Positions 34,209 through 42,403 are shown, numbered from the stretch's first letter. The stretch: DNA of 64,000 nt from Pusillibacter faecalis (GCF_018408705.1 NZ_AP023420.1:2170001-2234000), one strand, 5' to 3'. Translations and numbers: made by a program. Notes: generated by a model from the sequence alone, not told the origin.

Positions 34209-35002
34209 TCCACGAACTCCCCCCTCAGGGCAAACATGTGGTCCATAGGGCCGGAACCACGGCCCAGGTCCAGCATGGCCCCGAGGGCACCGGAAATATA
34301 GGCCTTGGCCTGCTCCACAGCGGTGTCCAGGTCGCGGCCCTTGGCCAGGTTGGAGGCAATGGCGCTGGAGAGGGTACAGCCGGTGCCATGGGTGTTGGGG
34401 TTGCTGATCCGCCGGCCATGAAACCACTTGCCTGCGCCGTTTCTCCAGAGAAGGTCGTCGGCGTCGCTGACCTGGTGGCCGCCCTTGCAGAGAACCGCGC
34501 AGCCGTAGCGTTCGCTGATGGCTCGGGCAGCAGCCTCCATGCCGGCGGTATCGGCAATGGACACGCCGGAGAGAATCTCCGCCTCTGGAATGTTGGGGGT
34601 CAGGACAGTGGCCAGGGGCAACAGGCGCTCTTTCAGGGTTTCCAGAGCATCCTCGGAGATTAGCCGGTCTCCGGAGGTGGCCACCATCACTGGGTCCACC
34701 ACCACATTCTTTGCTCCGTACTGCTGGAGCTGATCCGCGATGACGCGGATCAGGGGGGCGCTGGAGACCATACCGGTTTTTACTGCGTCAGGAAAAATAT
34801 CCGTAAACACGCAGTCCAGCTCCTCCGCGAGAAACTCCGGGGTACACTCGACAATACTCTTCACGCCGGTGGTGTTCTGGGCCACAAGAGCTGTGACCGC
34901 ACAGGTGGCAAATACCCCGTGGGCGGTCATGGTCTTGATGTCGGCCTGGATACCGGCGCCTCCACTGGGATCGGTCCCAGCAATGGTCAATGCTGTTTTC
35001 AT
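34205..35002 (-). CDS. thiD: Hydroxymethylpyrimidine/phosphomethylpyrimidine kinase ThiD
   Basis: ThiD phosphorylates HMP twice to HMP-PP. The 265-residue ribokinase-fold protein has ALTIAGTDPSGGAGIQADIKT at the start, VVDPVMVATSGDRLI near 100 and the catalytic anion hole NPNTHGTGCTLSSAIASNLAKG near 205. The ATG follows GGAAAGGAG. It lies 111 bases after thiE and overlaps thiT. Confidence 0.96.
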   Translation of the reverse strand: MKTALTIAGTDPSGGAGIQADIKTMTAHGVFATCAVTALVAQNTTGVKSIVECTPEFLAEELDCVFTDIFPDAVKTGMVSSAPLIRVIADQLQQYGAKNVVVDPVMVATSGDRLISEDALETLKERLLPLATVLTPNIPEAEILSGVSIADTAGMEAAARAISERYGCAVLCKGGHQVSDADDLLWRNGAGKWFHGRRISNPNTHGTGCTLSSAIASNLAKGRDLDTAVEQAKAYISGALGAMLDLGRGSGPMDHMFALRGEFVE

Positions 35003-35113
35003 CGTTTTTTACTCCTTTCCAAAATACAGCACAGTTTTATTAGGCGACAGAAGGTGGTGCCCCCAATCTGCCGCCGGAAACGGCCCGCAGGCCGCTGTTC
35101 CCATGGGGAGTGA

Positions 35114-35749
35114 TTACCGGACCATCTCCTCTGAAAGCCGCTTGAGCTCTCGGGCCGCGGCCTGCACATCCGGCTGTGCGAAGAGGGCGGATACCACCGC
35201 CACGCCATCCAGCCCACAGCCCTTGAGCTGCAAAATGTTATTTTGGCTGATGCCGCCGATGGCCACCACGGGGATGTTCACTGCGGCTGTGATGGCTCGG
35301 ATGGTTTCTCGGGAGATGGGGGAGGCGTCGGCCTTGGTGCCGGTGACAAAGGCGGCGCCCACGCCCAGATAGTCGGCGCCAGCCGCCTGAGCCCGCAAGG
35401 CCTCCTCCACCGTGTGGGCGGAGACGCCGATCAGCTTGTCTGGCCCTAACAGCGCCCGGGCATGGCTGGCCTCCAGATCCCCCTGTCCCACATGGACGCC
35501 GTCCGCCCCGGCCTGAGCAGCAATCTCGGCACTGTCGTTGATGATGCTGAGAGCACCTTGCTCCCGGCACAGCGCCACAAACCGCTTCGCTTCCGTCAAA
35601 AATGCCTGGGGGTCCAGATGCTTTTCCCGCAGCTGAACAATGTCGGCTCCGCCGGCGACAGCGGCGGCCACCTGACGGAAGAATGAATCCCCGTCCGCCG
35701 CCCAAGCCCGGTCCGTAACGGCGTACAGCCGCAGTTTCGTTCGATCCAT
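35114..35749 (-). CDS. thiE: Thiamine-phosphate synthase ThiE
   Basis: ThiE joins HMP-PP and the thiazole phosphate to thiamine phosphate. The 211-residue TIM barrel has KLRLYAVTDRAW, ADIVQLREKHLDPQAF, LSIINDSAEIAAQAGADGVHVGQGDL, GADYLGVGAAFVTGTKADAS and IPVVAIGGISQNN. An upstream ATG is in frame, but ATG 35749 has GGAGGAG at good distance and gives the usual start. It is the first gene behind the minus-strand TPP riboswitch. Confidence 0.95.
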   Translation of the reverse strand: MDRTKLRLYAVTDRAWAADGDSFFRQVAAAVAGGADIVQLREKHLDPQAFLTEAKRFVALCREQGALSIINDSAEIAAQAGADGVHVGQGDLEASHARALLGPDKLIGVSAHTVEEALRAQAAGADYLGVGAAFVTGTKADASPISRETIRAITAAVNIPVVAIGGISQNNILQLKGCGLDGVAVVSALFAQPDVQAAARELKRLSEEMVR

Positions 35750-35784
35750 ATGCAAAACTCCTCCCCTGGGAAAGTCCCGGATAC

Positions 35785-35823
35785 AAAAATGCCGCGAACG
35801 TGCCAAAATCGGTCGTTCGCGGC
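35785..35823 (-). terminator. Terminator of the minus-strand TPP riboswitch
   Basis: GCCGCGAACG and CGTTCGCGGC form a perfect 10-bp stem followed by ATTTTTG on the minus strand. It lies directly after the TPP aptamer and before thiE, as in a TPP-dependent termination switch. Confidence 0.88.
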
Positions 35824-35830
35824 GTCCCTT

Positions 35831-35916
35831 GATTTCCCTACGTTGGCATGATCCAAATCAGGTTCTGGGTCGGGACCTTCCAGTCCCCTCTCAGCCCGCG
35901 GCAGCGGACTCCCCTT
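35831..35916 (-). promoter_or_regulatory. TPP riboswitch controlling thiE-thiD-thiT-tenA-cytX
   Basis: The minus strand has the THI-box core: GGGGAGTCC, then GGGCTGAGAGGGG, ACCTGATTTGGATCATGCCA and ACGTAGGGAAATC. These are the conserved pyrimidine and pyrophosphate sensor segments of the thiamine pyrophosphate aptamer. It is followed by a terminator hairpin. Confidence 0.96.
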
Positions 35917-35930
35917 TTTCATTTATCCGC

Positions 35931-35959
35931 ATTGTACACCTCTTTCCGCCGCTTTTCAA
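35931..35959 (-). promoter_or_regulatory. Sigma-A promoter of the thiE operon
   Basis: On the minus strand TTGAAA and TACAAT are 17 bases apart. The start point would fall just before the aptamer. Only five bases separate its -35 box from that of the divergent thiW promoter. Confidence 0.82.
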
Positions 35960-35964
35960 CCCCC

Positions 35965-35993
35965 TTGACAAGTTTTTCTTCCGATGGCATAAT
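35965..35993 (+). promoter_or_regulatory. Sigma-A promoter of the thiW-thiM operon
   Basis: A perfect TTGACA (35965-35970), a 17-base spacer and CATAAT (35988-35993) lie just before the plus-strand TPP aptamer. Confidence 0.85.
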
Positions 35994-36000
35994 GGTGCCA

Positions 36001-36082
36001 AGACAGGGGAGTCCATTTGGGCTGAGAGGAAGCAAATGCTTCGACCCTTCACCTGATGTGGGTCATGCCACCGTAGGAAGTC
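36001..36082 (+). promoter_or_regulatory. TPP riboswitch controlling thiW-thiM
   Basis: The plus strand shows AGGGGAGTCC, GGGCTGAGAGGAAGC, ACCCTTCACCTGATGTGGGT and CATGCCACCGTAGGAAG, the THI-box core. It is a second, separate TPP aptamer facing away from the first. Confidence 0.96.
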
Positions 36083-36101
36083 GTTCAGGCAGCTTGGCGC
36101 G

Positions 36102-36130
36102 GCGGGCACCCATGCGGGTGCCCGCTGTTT
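36102..36130 (+). terminator. Terminator of the plus-strand TPP riboswitch
   Basis: GCGGGCACCC and GGGTGCCCGC pair perfectly around ATGC, followed by TGTTTT. It lies 20 bases after the aptamer and about 265 bases before thiW. Confidence 0.82.
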
Positions 36131-36134
36131 TCAA

Positions 36135-36390
36135 CTCTTTTGTGAAAGGAGTGTGCGCGGAGAGAATTGCGGCGCCCCGGAAGACCGGGAGCGGGCCGAG
36201 GGGGAGCGCCCTGGGTCCGGGCCAGACAAGCAGCGATGGGAAGCCGTGTTCCGGCGTGAGAGGAGGCCAGGAAGCCTCGACCGAGTTTCCGCAGGCGGTG
36301 TTTCCGCCTGTCACCTTGCTGTGCAAGGGGAAAACGCTGCTCGTCAAGACGTTTTCTCCCTGCGGTTCATGTCTGATGCAAAGGAGTTTT
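36135..36390 (+). other. Long GC-rich leader between the TPP terminator and thiW
   Basis: About 255 bases without a convincing gene. It can fold: CCCGG/CCGGG near 36177-36192, GCAGGCGG/CCGCCTGT near 36292-36312, and GCAAGGGGAAAACG/CGTTTTCTCCCTGC near 36325-36365. The composition differs from the flanking genes. It could be an inserted palindromic repeat element or a further regulatory RNA. All reading frames through it lack family-like sequence. Confidence 0.4.
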
Positions 36391-36393
36391 TTT

Positions 36394-36906
36394 ATGAGAA
36401 ATGCTCAAGTGAAAAAAATGGCCCTGGCCGGCGTACTGTGCGCTGTGGCCGTGGTGGGCAGTCTGCTGCAGTTCCCGGTGTTGGGCAGCCAGTGCGCGCC
36501 GGTGCAGCATATGGTGAATGTGGTCTGCGCTGTATTTCTGGGTCCAGGCTGGGGCGTGGCAGTAGCTTTTGTGGCCAGTTTGCTGCGAAACCTCTTCCAT
36601 CTAGGGTCCTTGATGGCCTTTCCGGGGAGCATGTGCGGTGCGCTGCTGTGCGGTCTGGTGTACTGGAAAATGAAAAATCTGCCCGCTACCCTGGTGGCAG
36701 AGGTCTTCGGCACCGGTGTCATTGGGGGGCTTGCTGCCTATCCCGTTGCCAAAGAGCTGATGGGTCTGACGCCGGAGACTTACACCGCCTTTGTAGTACC
36801 GTTCTTGATTTCCACCGCCGCCGGGTCTATTCTGGCGGGTGCCTTGCTGACGGCCCTGAAAAAGAGCGGCGCTCTGCACTCCATGCAAACCGCCCTGAGT
36901 CACTAA
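36394..36906 (+). CDS. thiW: Thiamine precursor ECF transporter S component ThiW
   Basis: ThiW is a small membrane protein regulated by TPP riboswitches and linked to uptake of the thiazole precursor through the shared ECF module. The 170-residue product has five to six helices and the family motifs KMALAGVLCAVAVVGSLLQFPVLGSQCAPVQHMVNVV and GSLMAFPGSMCGALLCGLVY. ATG 36394 follows AAAGGAG. The next gene is thiM, the thiazole kinase, which supports the substrate. Confidence 0.93.
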   Translation: MRNAQVKKMALAGVLCAVAVVGSLLQFPVLGSQCAPVQHMVNVVCAVFLGPGWGVAVAFVASLLRNLFHLGSLMAFPGSMCGALLCGLVYWKMKNLPATLVAEVFGTGVIGGLAAYPVAKELMGLTPETYTAFVVPFLISTAAGSILAGALLTALKKSGALHSMQTALSH

Positions 36907-36934
36907 AAGAAATGTTTCATAGGAGGGGACTGCC

Positions 36935-37756
36935 ATGTTGGATGTTGCCCCGCTGGAGGCTCTGCGGCGCCAGCGCCCTTTGATCCACTGTGTCAGCAAC
37001 CTAGTCACCGCCAACGACTGCGCGAACCTGGCCCTGGCGGTGGGCGCCAGCCCCATGATGGCCTGCGCTCCCCAGGAGATGGCGGAGATCACCGCTGCTG
37101 CGTCCGCTACGGTGCTCAATACCGGCACCCCGGACGAGGAGCGCTTTGAGGTTTGCAGGCTCTGCGGCTGTGAGGCCGTCCGCCTGGGACATCCGGTGGT
37201 GCTGGACCCGGTAGGGGTGGGCGCCAGCCCTTGGCGGCTGCGGCGCACCCAAGAACTCCTCCACCTCTGGACGCCGTCTATCCTGCGGGTGAATCTGGGA
37301 GAGGCTCAGGCCCTGCTGGCGATGAACAGCCGGGAGCAGGGCGTGGACAGCCCCGGACCCGCCAGTCAGCGAGAACGGCTCTATGCTGCTGTGGCGCTGG
37401 CTCGGAGCCGCCGTACCGTGGTACTGCTATCAGGGCCAGAGGACATTGTTACCGACGGAGCTTCCACCTGGGTACTGTGGGGAGGGAGCGACCAAATGTC
37501 CAGGATCACCGGGACGGGCTGCATGCTCTCGGTCCTCTGTGGGGCCTTTGCCGCCGTTGCCGGTGCACGGGAGGCGGCGCTGCTGGCCTCTGCGTTTTGG
37601 AAGGTCTGTGCCGCCCAGGCGGAGGAGCGAACCCAAGGCCGGGGGCCGGGGAGTTTCCACACCGCCCTCCTAGATGCAGCAGGGACCCTGACCCCTGCTG
37701 ATCTGGCGGCTGGAACCCAGATTCAAGAGATAGCCCATAGATCGGAACCGCAATAA
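36935..37756 (+). CDS. thiM: Hydroxyethylthiazole kinase ThiM
   Basis: ThiM phosphorylates the salvaged thiazole alcohol for ThiE. The 273-residue ribokinase-fold product shows PLIHCVSNLVTANDCANLALAVGASPMMA at the start, VVLDPVGVGASPWR near 90, NLGEAQALL and the active-site MSRITGTGCMLSVLCGAFAA near 190. It lies 28 bases after thiW, with AGGAGG before the ATG. Its stop codon lies inside the terminator loop. Confidence 0.95.
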   Translation: MLDVAPLEALRRQRPLIHCVSNLVTANDCANLALAVGASPMMACAPQEMAEITAAASATVLNTGTPDEERFEVCRLCGCEAVRLGHPVVLDPVGVGASPWRLRRTQELLHLWTPSILRVNLGEAQALLAMNSREQGVDSPGPASQRERLYAAVALARSRRTVVLLSGPEDIVTDGASTWVLWGGSDQMSRITGTGCMLSVLCGAFAAVAGAREAALLASAFWKVCAAQAEERTQGRGPGSFHTALLDAAGTLTPADLAAGTQIQEIAHRSEPQ

Positions 37757-37772
37757 GCGGTTCCGATTTTTT
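37742..37772 (+). terminator. Intrinsic terminator of thiW-thiM
   Basis: TCGGAACCGC and GCGGTTCCGA pair around AATAA, followed by six T residues. The thiM stop codon lies in the loop. Confidence 0.92.
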
Positions 37773-38191
37773 CTGCCAACGCTTCTGACGGTAGATCGGG
37801 AGAAAGCCACCATGGAATCCCTGTGGCCATTAGCACTCAAAAAAGAGACTATATCGAAACAAACTGTAGGGGAACTTCTGTTAGGAGTTCCGACCGCATA
37901 GATTATACCAGTGAAGAAAAAGCGGGTGAAAAAATATAAATATATTATGTATATTATGTGCAAATCGTGAATCTTATTAAGGAGGAAATTAAATAGGAAA
38001 TATGGAGAAGCAGTATCCAGTTTGTTCCAACGAATCCAGAGATAAAGCTAGAAGGAACGCTTCTCCTAGCCGTCCGCAGAATATATAGGAATTAGTTACG
38101 ATATTAACTTAACAATTTTGGAAGAAATGACAATAGATTTCAATAATAAGTGGCAATTAATACAAAAGTTTTGTTAAAAAGGCGACGATGC
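37773..38191. other. AT-rich intergenic region upstream of adhE
   Basis: No gene is convincing here. A hairpin (GGAACT/AGTTCC, 37873-37891) and a longer interrupted stem GGAGAAGC (38004-38011) / GCTTCTCC (38059-38066) with inner GTTCC/GGAAC are visible. TTAACAA-type half-sites (38106-38118 and 38170-38178) resemble half of the Rex operator TTGTTAANNNNTTAACAA. Rex control of adhE is common in Firmicutes, but a full inverted site is not seen. Confidence 0.4.
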
Positions 38192-38220
38192 TTGACATTT
38201 ATTTACAGGAGCACTATTCT
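38192..38220 (+). promoter_or_regulatory. Candidate sigma-A promoter of adhE
   Basis: TTGACA (38192-38197), a 17-base spacer and TATTCT (38215-38220). The resulting leader would be about 205 bases. TTTTGTTAAAAA directly upstream could be a redox-repressor half-site. Confidence 0.6.
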
Positions 38221-38430
38221 ATAAAAAGAACAGAGAACGAATAAAAAACTGTTAAAATTTTGTTAGAATATACAATTTTGGGTGTGGGCTGTGCGTGGGA
38301 ACAGGAGGGTATCTCACAGGTTTAATCTGCTGGAACTTTTCGTGAAAGATCTGTGTATCGTCAGACTTTACATATAGCCTGATGCATATAAATTTACAAG
38401 AGGGATTCATTTTGCTGACAGGAGGACAAC

Positions 38431-41181
38431 ATGGCAAAGAAGATTGACCGAATTGACTCTGTGGAGACTCTGGAAGCTAAACTGGCAGAAATGCGCACGG
38501 CAGCCGCTGTTTACAGCAAGTTCACACAGGAACAGGTGGACGAGATCTGCAAGCAGGCGGCCATGGCCGCTGACAAGGCAAGAATTCCCCTGGCAAAAAT
38601 GGCCCAGGCCGAGACTGGCATGGGCGTTGTGGAGGATAAGGTGATCAAGAATAACTACGCCTCCGAGCATGTACATAATTACTTCCGGCATGTCAGAACC
38701 TGCGGCGTCATCGAGGAGGACAAGGCTTTCGGTACCAAGCGGATCGCTGAGCCAGTAGGTATCGTGGGCGCTGTGACCCCCACGACGAACCCCACCTCTA
38801 CCTGTATTTTCAAGATTCTGATCTGCCTGAAAACCCGCAATGCCATTTTGATCTCTCCCCATCCCACTGCTAAGCGCTGCACCATTGAGGCGGCCCGCAT
38901 CATGAAAGAGGCGGCAGAGAAGGCAGGGCTTCCGGAGAACATCATCTGCTGGATGGACGAGAGCTCCATTGAGATGACCCAGGTGATGATGCGGGAGGTC
39001 AATTTGATTCTGGCCACAGGCGGCGCCGGCATGGTGAAAGCGGCATACTCCTCCGGTACTCCTGCCATTGGCGTTGGACCGGGCAACTGCAACGTCATCT
39101 TTGACGACAGCTGTGATATTAAGAATGCGGTCTCCTCCACCATTCACTCCAAGACCTTTGACAACGGCATGATCTGCGCGGCGGAGCAGCATGTCACCGT
39201 TTTGGACAGTATCTATGACAAGGTGAAAAAGGAATTCCAGGATAACCGCTGCTATTTCCTGAACCAGGAAGAGGCTGTGAAGATCGGCGAGGTGTTTTTC
39301 AACGCCGCCACCCATGGCGTCAAGGCCACCGCTGTGGGGCGCTCCCCCGCTCAGCTGGCGGCGATGGCGGGCATCCAGATTCCCGAGGGCACCAAGGTGC
39401 TCATTGCGGAGACGGACGATTTAAGCCACGACAACCCCTGGGCCAACGAGAAGCTCTGCCCCGTGTTGGGGATGTACCGGGCCAAGACCTTTGAGCAGGC
39501 CCTGGATATCTGTTATAAGCTGGTGAGTGAAGGCGGCGCGGGTCACAGCGGCGCGCTGTATGTGGACCCCACCGAGCGTGAGAAGATCGACGCCTTCGGC
39601 GCCAAGATGCAGACCGCCCGGGTGCTGATCAACATGCCCACCTCCTTTGGCGGCATCGGTGATCTCTACAACTTTGATACCGCCCCGTCCCTGACGCTGG
39701 GACCCGGCTCCTGGGGCGGAAGCTCCTTCGCCGGTCAGACCAATATCCATCAGCTGCTGAACATCAAGACCGTGGCGGAGAGGAGAGAGAACATGCTGTG
39801 GCTGAGACTGCCTGAGAAGGTCTACTTCAAGAAGGGCTGCACGCCGGTTGCCCTGCGGGAGCTGAAGGATTACTACCACTCTAAGAAGGCATTCATCGTC
39901 ACTGACGCCAACCTCTTTGAAATGGGCATGTGCCAGCCGGTCATTGACCAGCTGACGGAGATGGGGATTGCTACCAGCATCTTCTATGACATCCGGGTGG
40001 ACCCCCAGATTCAGGACGCTATGAAGGGGCTGCCTGCCATGCACGAGTTCCAGCCCGACGTGATCATCGCCATCGGCGGCGGCTCCGCCATCGATACAGC
40101 CAAGATTATGTGGCTGATGTATGAACATCCCGAAGAGGACTTCCTGGACCTGGCTACTGTGTTCATTGATATCCGCAAGCGCGTCTATGAGTTCCCAAAG
40201 ATGGGCATTAAGGCCAAGTTGGTGTGCATCCCCACCACCGCTGGCACCGGCTCCGAGGTGACGCCCTTCACCATCATCTCCGACGCCAACACTGGTGCCA
40301 AGTGGCCCCTGGCGGACTATGAGCTGCTGCCGACCATGGCCATTGTGGACGCGGACAATATGATGAACATGCCTAAGGGCGTGACCCGCGCCTCTGGCTA
40401 TGACGTGCTGACCCACGCAGTGGAGGCATACGTCTCCATCATGGCCAGCGACTATACGGACGGCTTCGCCTTGACGGCCATCAAGAGCGTCTTCAACTAT
40501 CTGCCCAGAGCCTATAAGAACGGCGCCAAGGACCCGGAGGCCCGGATCAAGATGGCGGACGCCTCGTGTCTTGCTGGTATCGCGTTTGCCAACGCCATGC
40601 TGGGCGTGAACCACTCCCTGGCCCACAAGCTGGGCGGCTGGCACCACATCCCCCACGGCACCGCCAACGCGCTGCTGTTCACAGAAATCTGCAAGTACAA
40701 CGCCCAGCGCACACCCACCAAGATGGGGACCTTCTCTCAGTATCAGTATCCCCATGCCTTTGAGCGGTATGTGGAGATTGCCGAGTACTGCGGCATGAAG
40801 GGTAAGAACGATCAAGAGACCTTCAACAACTTCATCAAGGCTGCGGAGGACCTGAAGGCTGCCATTGACATTCCTGCCAGCATCCATGACTATGGCATTG
40901 ACGAGAAGGCTTTTATGGGCGGCCTGGATGAGATGAGCGAAAATGCCTTCAATGACGAGTGCACCGGTGCAAACCCTGTCTATCCGCTGATTTCCGAGAT
41001 TCGGGAGCTGTATCTGCGGGCCTATTGGGGCAAGGACTACGATGCCAAGGTCAAGGCCGGTATTGCCGCTGCTAAGCCTGCTATGTTCCCCAACCCCTTC
41101 GGCTCTGATTATGAGGTGAAAATGAACGGTGTGGAACTCCCTAATCCCGCGGTGACGGAGGAGCCTACAGAGAAGAAATAA
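38431..41181 (+). CDS. adhE: Bifunctional acetaldehyde-CoA/alcohol dehydrogenase AdhE
   Basis: AdhE reduces acetyl-CoA to acetaldehyde and then ethanol, recycling NADH in fermentation. It forms spirosome filaments. The 916-residue product has the CoA-acylating ALDH half (about 1-440: EPVGIVGAVTPTTNPTSTCIFK, catalytic Cys in DNGMICAAEQHV near 248). An iron-dependent alcohol dehydrogenase half follows (about 455-870: IIAIGGGSAIDTAKIMW, IPTTAGTGSEVTPF, metal-binding NHSLAHKLGGWHHIPHGTANA). The extra C-terminal tail of about 40 residues is slightly long. The ATG follows AGGAGG. It is a single-gene unit with its own promoter and terminator. Confidence 0.97.
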   Translation: MAKKIDRIDSVETLEAKLAEMRTAAAVYSKFTQEQVDEICKQAAMAADKARIPLAKMAQAETGMGVVEDKVIKNNYASEHVHNYFRHVRTCGVIEEDKAFGTKRIAEPVGIVGAVTPTTNPTSTCIFKILICLKTRNAILISPHPTAKRCTIEAARIMKEAAEKAGLPENIICWMDESSIEMTQVMMREVNLILATGGAGMVKAAYSSGTPAIGVGPGNCNVIFDDSCDIKNAVSSTIHSKTFDNGMICAAEQHVTVLDSIYDKVKKEFQDNRCYFLNQEEAVKIGEVFFNAATHGVKATAVGRSPAQLAAMAGIQIPEGTKVLIAETDDLSHDNPWANEKLCPVLGMYRAKTFEQALDICYKLVSEGGAGHSGALYVDPTEREKIDAFGAKMQTARVLINMPTSFGGIGDLYNFDTAPSLTLGPGSWGGSSFAGQTNIHQLLNIKTVAERRENMLWLRLPEKVYFKKGCTPVALRELKDYYHSKKAFIVTDANLFEMGMCQPVIDQLTEMGIATSIFYDIRVDPQIQDAMKGLPAMHEFQPDVIIAIGGGSAIDTAKIMWLMYEHPEEDFLDLATVFIDIRKRVYEFPKMGIKAKLVCIPTTAGTGSEVTPFTIISDANTGAKWPLADYELLPTMAIVDADNMMNMPKGVTRASGYDVLTHAVEAYVSIMASDYTDGFALTAIKSVFNYLPRAYKNGAKDPEARIKMADASCLAGIAFANAMLGVNHSLAHKLGGWHHIPHGTANALLFTEICKYNAQRTPTKMGTFSQYQYPHAFERYVEIAEYCGMKGKNDQETFNNFIKAAEDLKAAIDIPASIHDYGIDEKAFMGGLDEMSENAFNDECTGANPVYPLISEIRELYLRAYWGKDYDAKVKAGIAAAKPAMFPNPFGSDYEVKMNGVELPNPAVTEEPTEKK

Positions 41182-41194
41182 CAGCATATTCGCA

Positions 41195-41227
41195 CGCCGG
41201 CTGCCCTGAGAGGCAGCCGGCGCTTTT
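41195..41227 (+). terminator. Intrinsic terminator of adhE
   Basis: CGCCGGCTGCC and GGCAGCCGGCG form a perfect 11-bp stem with a 6-base loop, followed by CTTTTCC. Confidence 0.9.
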
Positions 41228-41352
41228 CCTTTGGCCAGAAGATGGACGCCGCCCTCAGATACCTGTTGGCAAAGAAAATACCGTTCCCCTTTGAATAGGA
41301 AGAGATTTGTAAGATACAATAGGACACATCAATCAAAGGGGGAGATTCTGAC

Positions 41353-42192
41353 ATGAGACACATAGACTTAGATCAAATGGGTGCATTTGTCTGTCAGCTG
41401 CGGGAAGAGGAGCGCAGCGCGGGGACTGTGGAGAAGTACCAGCGGGACGTGGGAGCCTTTGCTGCGTGGCTTGCCGAGCGGCCGGTCAGTCGGGAGGAGG
41501 CATCTGCCTGGAGAGAACACCTGGTAACGCTGGGTTATGCGCCGGCCACTGTGAACTCCATGCTGGCGGCCCTCAACCGTTTTTTTCAATTTGTGGGCTG
41601 GCCTGAGTGCCGGGTGAAACCACTGCGGATTCAGCGGCGCCTTTTTCGGGACCAGGACAGAGAGCTGACCCGGCAGGAATACGACCGCCTGGTTGCCACA
41701 GCACAGACGCAGGGGAGGGAGCGGCTGTCCCTGCTGCTGGAGACGATCTGTGCCACTGGGATTCGGGTGAGCGAGGTGCGCTATATCACAGTGGAAGCGG
41801 CCTATGCTGGACGAGCGGAGGTCAGGCTCAAGGGCAAGGTGCGTACGATCTTGATTCCCGGCAAGCTGGCGCGAAAGCTTATAAAGTATGCCAGAAAAAA
41901 CCACACCGCCTCTGGCGAGGTATTCCTCACCAAGGGCGGCGGAAGCTTGTCAAGAAAACAGATTTGGGCGGAGATGAAGAGCCTGTGCAAGCAGGCGGGA
42001 GTGGCAGAATCCAAGGTATTTCCTCACAACCTGCGGCATTTGTTCGCACGGCTGTTTTACCGGGCAACCCGGGACGTAGCCCGTCTTGCCGACGTGCTGG
42101 GGCACAGCTCCATTGAGACGACCCGCATTTACCTGATTTCCACAGGCGCTGAACACGCCCGCACCCTGGATCGTCTGTGTCTGGTGTGCTAG
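41353..42192 (+). CDS. Tyrosine site-specific recombinase, candidate DNA invertase
   Basis: A 279-residue XerC/D-like recombinase. It has an N-terminal SAM-like core-binding domain (about 8-85) and a catalytic domain (about 100-279). All active-site residues are visible: R138 (TGIRVSE), K160/K162 (RLKGKVR), H225 and R228 (PHNLRH), H251 (GHSSIETT) and the nucleophile Y260 (IYLIS). The stop codon is directly followed by the first copy of an 18-base inverted repeat. Further copies lie in inverted orientation 200-260 bases downstream, before a surface protein gene. This placement fits a dedicated invertase of a promoter switch rather than a chromosome dimer resolvase or a phage integrase. Confidence 0.9.
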   Translation: MRHIDLDQMGAFVCQLREEERSAGTVEKYQRDVGAFAAWLAERPVSREEASAWREHLVTLGYAPATVNSMLAALNRFFQFVGWPECRVKPLRIQRRLFRDQDRELTRQEYDRLVATAQTQGRERLSLLLETICATGIRVSEVRYITVEAAYAGRAEVRLKGKVRTILIPGKLARKLIKYARKNHTASGEVFLTKGGGSLSRKQIWAEMKSLCKQAGVAESKVFPHNLRHLFARLFYRATRDVARLADVLGHSSIETTRIYLISTGAEHARTLDRLCLVC

Positions 42193-42210
42193 ACAAAATG
42201 ATTATTTTGA
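42193..42210 (+). repeat. Inverted repeat IR1 of the putative promoter switch
   Basis: ACAAAATGATTATTTTGA, immediately after the recombinase stop. It is the reverse complement of IR2 and IR3 over 17 of 18 bases. Each copy is itself a dyad (ACAAAAT-N4-ATTTTGT) with an asymmetric centre GATT here, as expected for a pair of recombinase monomer sites. Confidence 0.88.
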
Positions 42211-42233
42211 CATTTTAAACCGGCGGATATTAT
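42207..42233 (+). promoter_or_regulatory. Possible rightward promoter overlapping IR1
   Basis: TTGACA (42207-42212) straddles the IR1 edge. TATTAT (42228-42233) follows at 15 bases, or TATAGA at 18 bases. Transcription would run into the terminator at 42288-42333 in the present orientation. Confidence 0.35.
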
Positions 42234-42246
42234 AGACTGTAGTCGC

Positions 42247-42275
42247 ATTGTAACGCGGTTTTTGCGAAAAAGCAA
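42247..42275 (-). promoter_or_regulatory. Leftward sigma-A promoter inside the invertible segment
   Basis: On the minus strand TTGCTT is 17 bases from TACAAT (5 of 6 consensus). It now reads toward the 3' end of the recombinase gene and would read toward the SLH-protein gene after inversion. Confidence 0.5.
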
Positions 42276-42287
42276 GTTTTTTGCATG

Positions 42288-42333
42288 AAAACTAGGCCGT
42301 TTTTGAGGGTAACTTTCAAACGGCCTAGTTTTT
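42288..42333. terminator. Bidirectional terminator inside the invertible segment
   Basis: AAAACTAGGCCGTTT (42288-42302) and AAACGGCCTAGTTTT (42318-42332) form a perfect 15-bp stem with A/T runs on both sides. It can end the recombinase transcript and insulate the surface-protein gene. Confidence 0.9.
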
Positions 42334-42403
42334 ACGCCCTTTTTTGTGGTATGTACGAAAAATTGTTAAATAATTTATGGTTGATTAGTCTCTGCCTGTA
42401 TTG

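Noticed and set aside
36153..36983. Open frames through the thiW leader and thiW in other phases
   Set aside because: They contain no family-like sequence and overlap the well supported thiW and thiM frames.
38002..38088. 28-codon open frame with an upstream AAGGAGG before adhE
   Set aside because: The ribosome site is 16 bases away, the peptide is basic and unremarkable, and the same bases form an interrupted stem. Not supported as a gene.
38100..38270. Full Rex operator before adhE
   Set aside because: Only TTAACAA/TGTTAA half-sites are present. No inverted pair with the correct 4-base spacing was found.
39421..41319. 632-codon open frame opposite adhE
   Set aside because: It is a shadow of the conserved adhE frame with no family resemblance and it crosses the adhE terminator.
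41353..42192. Phage or conjugative-element integrase
   Set aside because: No phage or conjugation genes flank it, the protein is short like Xer invertases, and its end coincides with an inverted repeat next to a surface gene.
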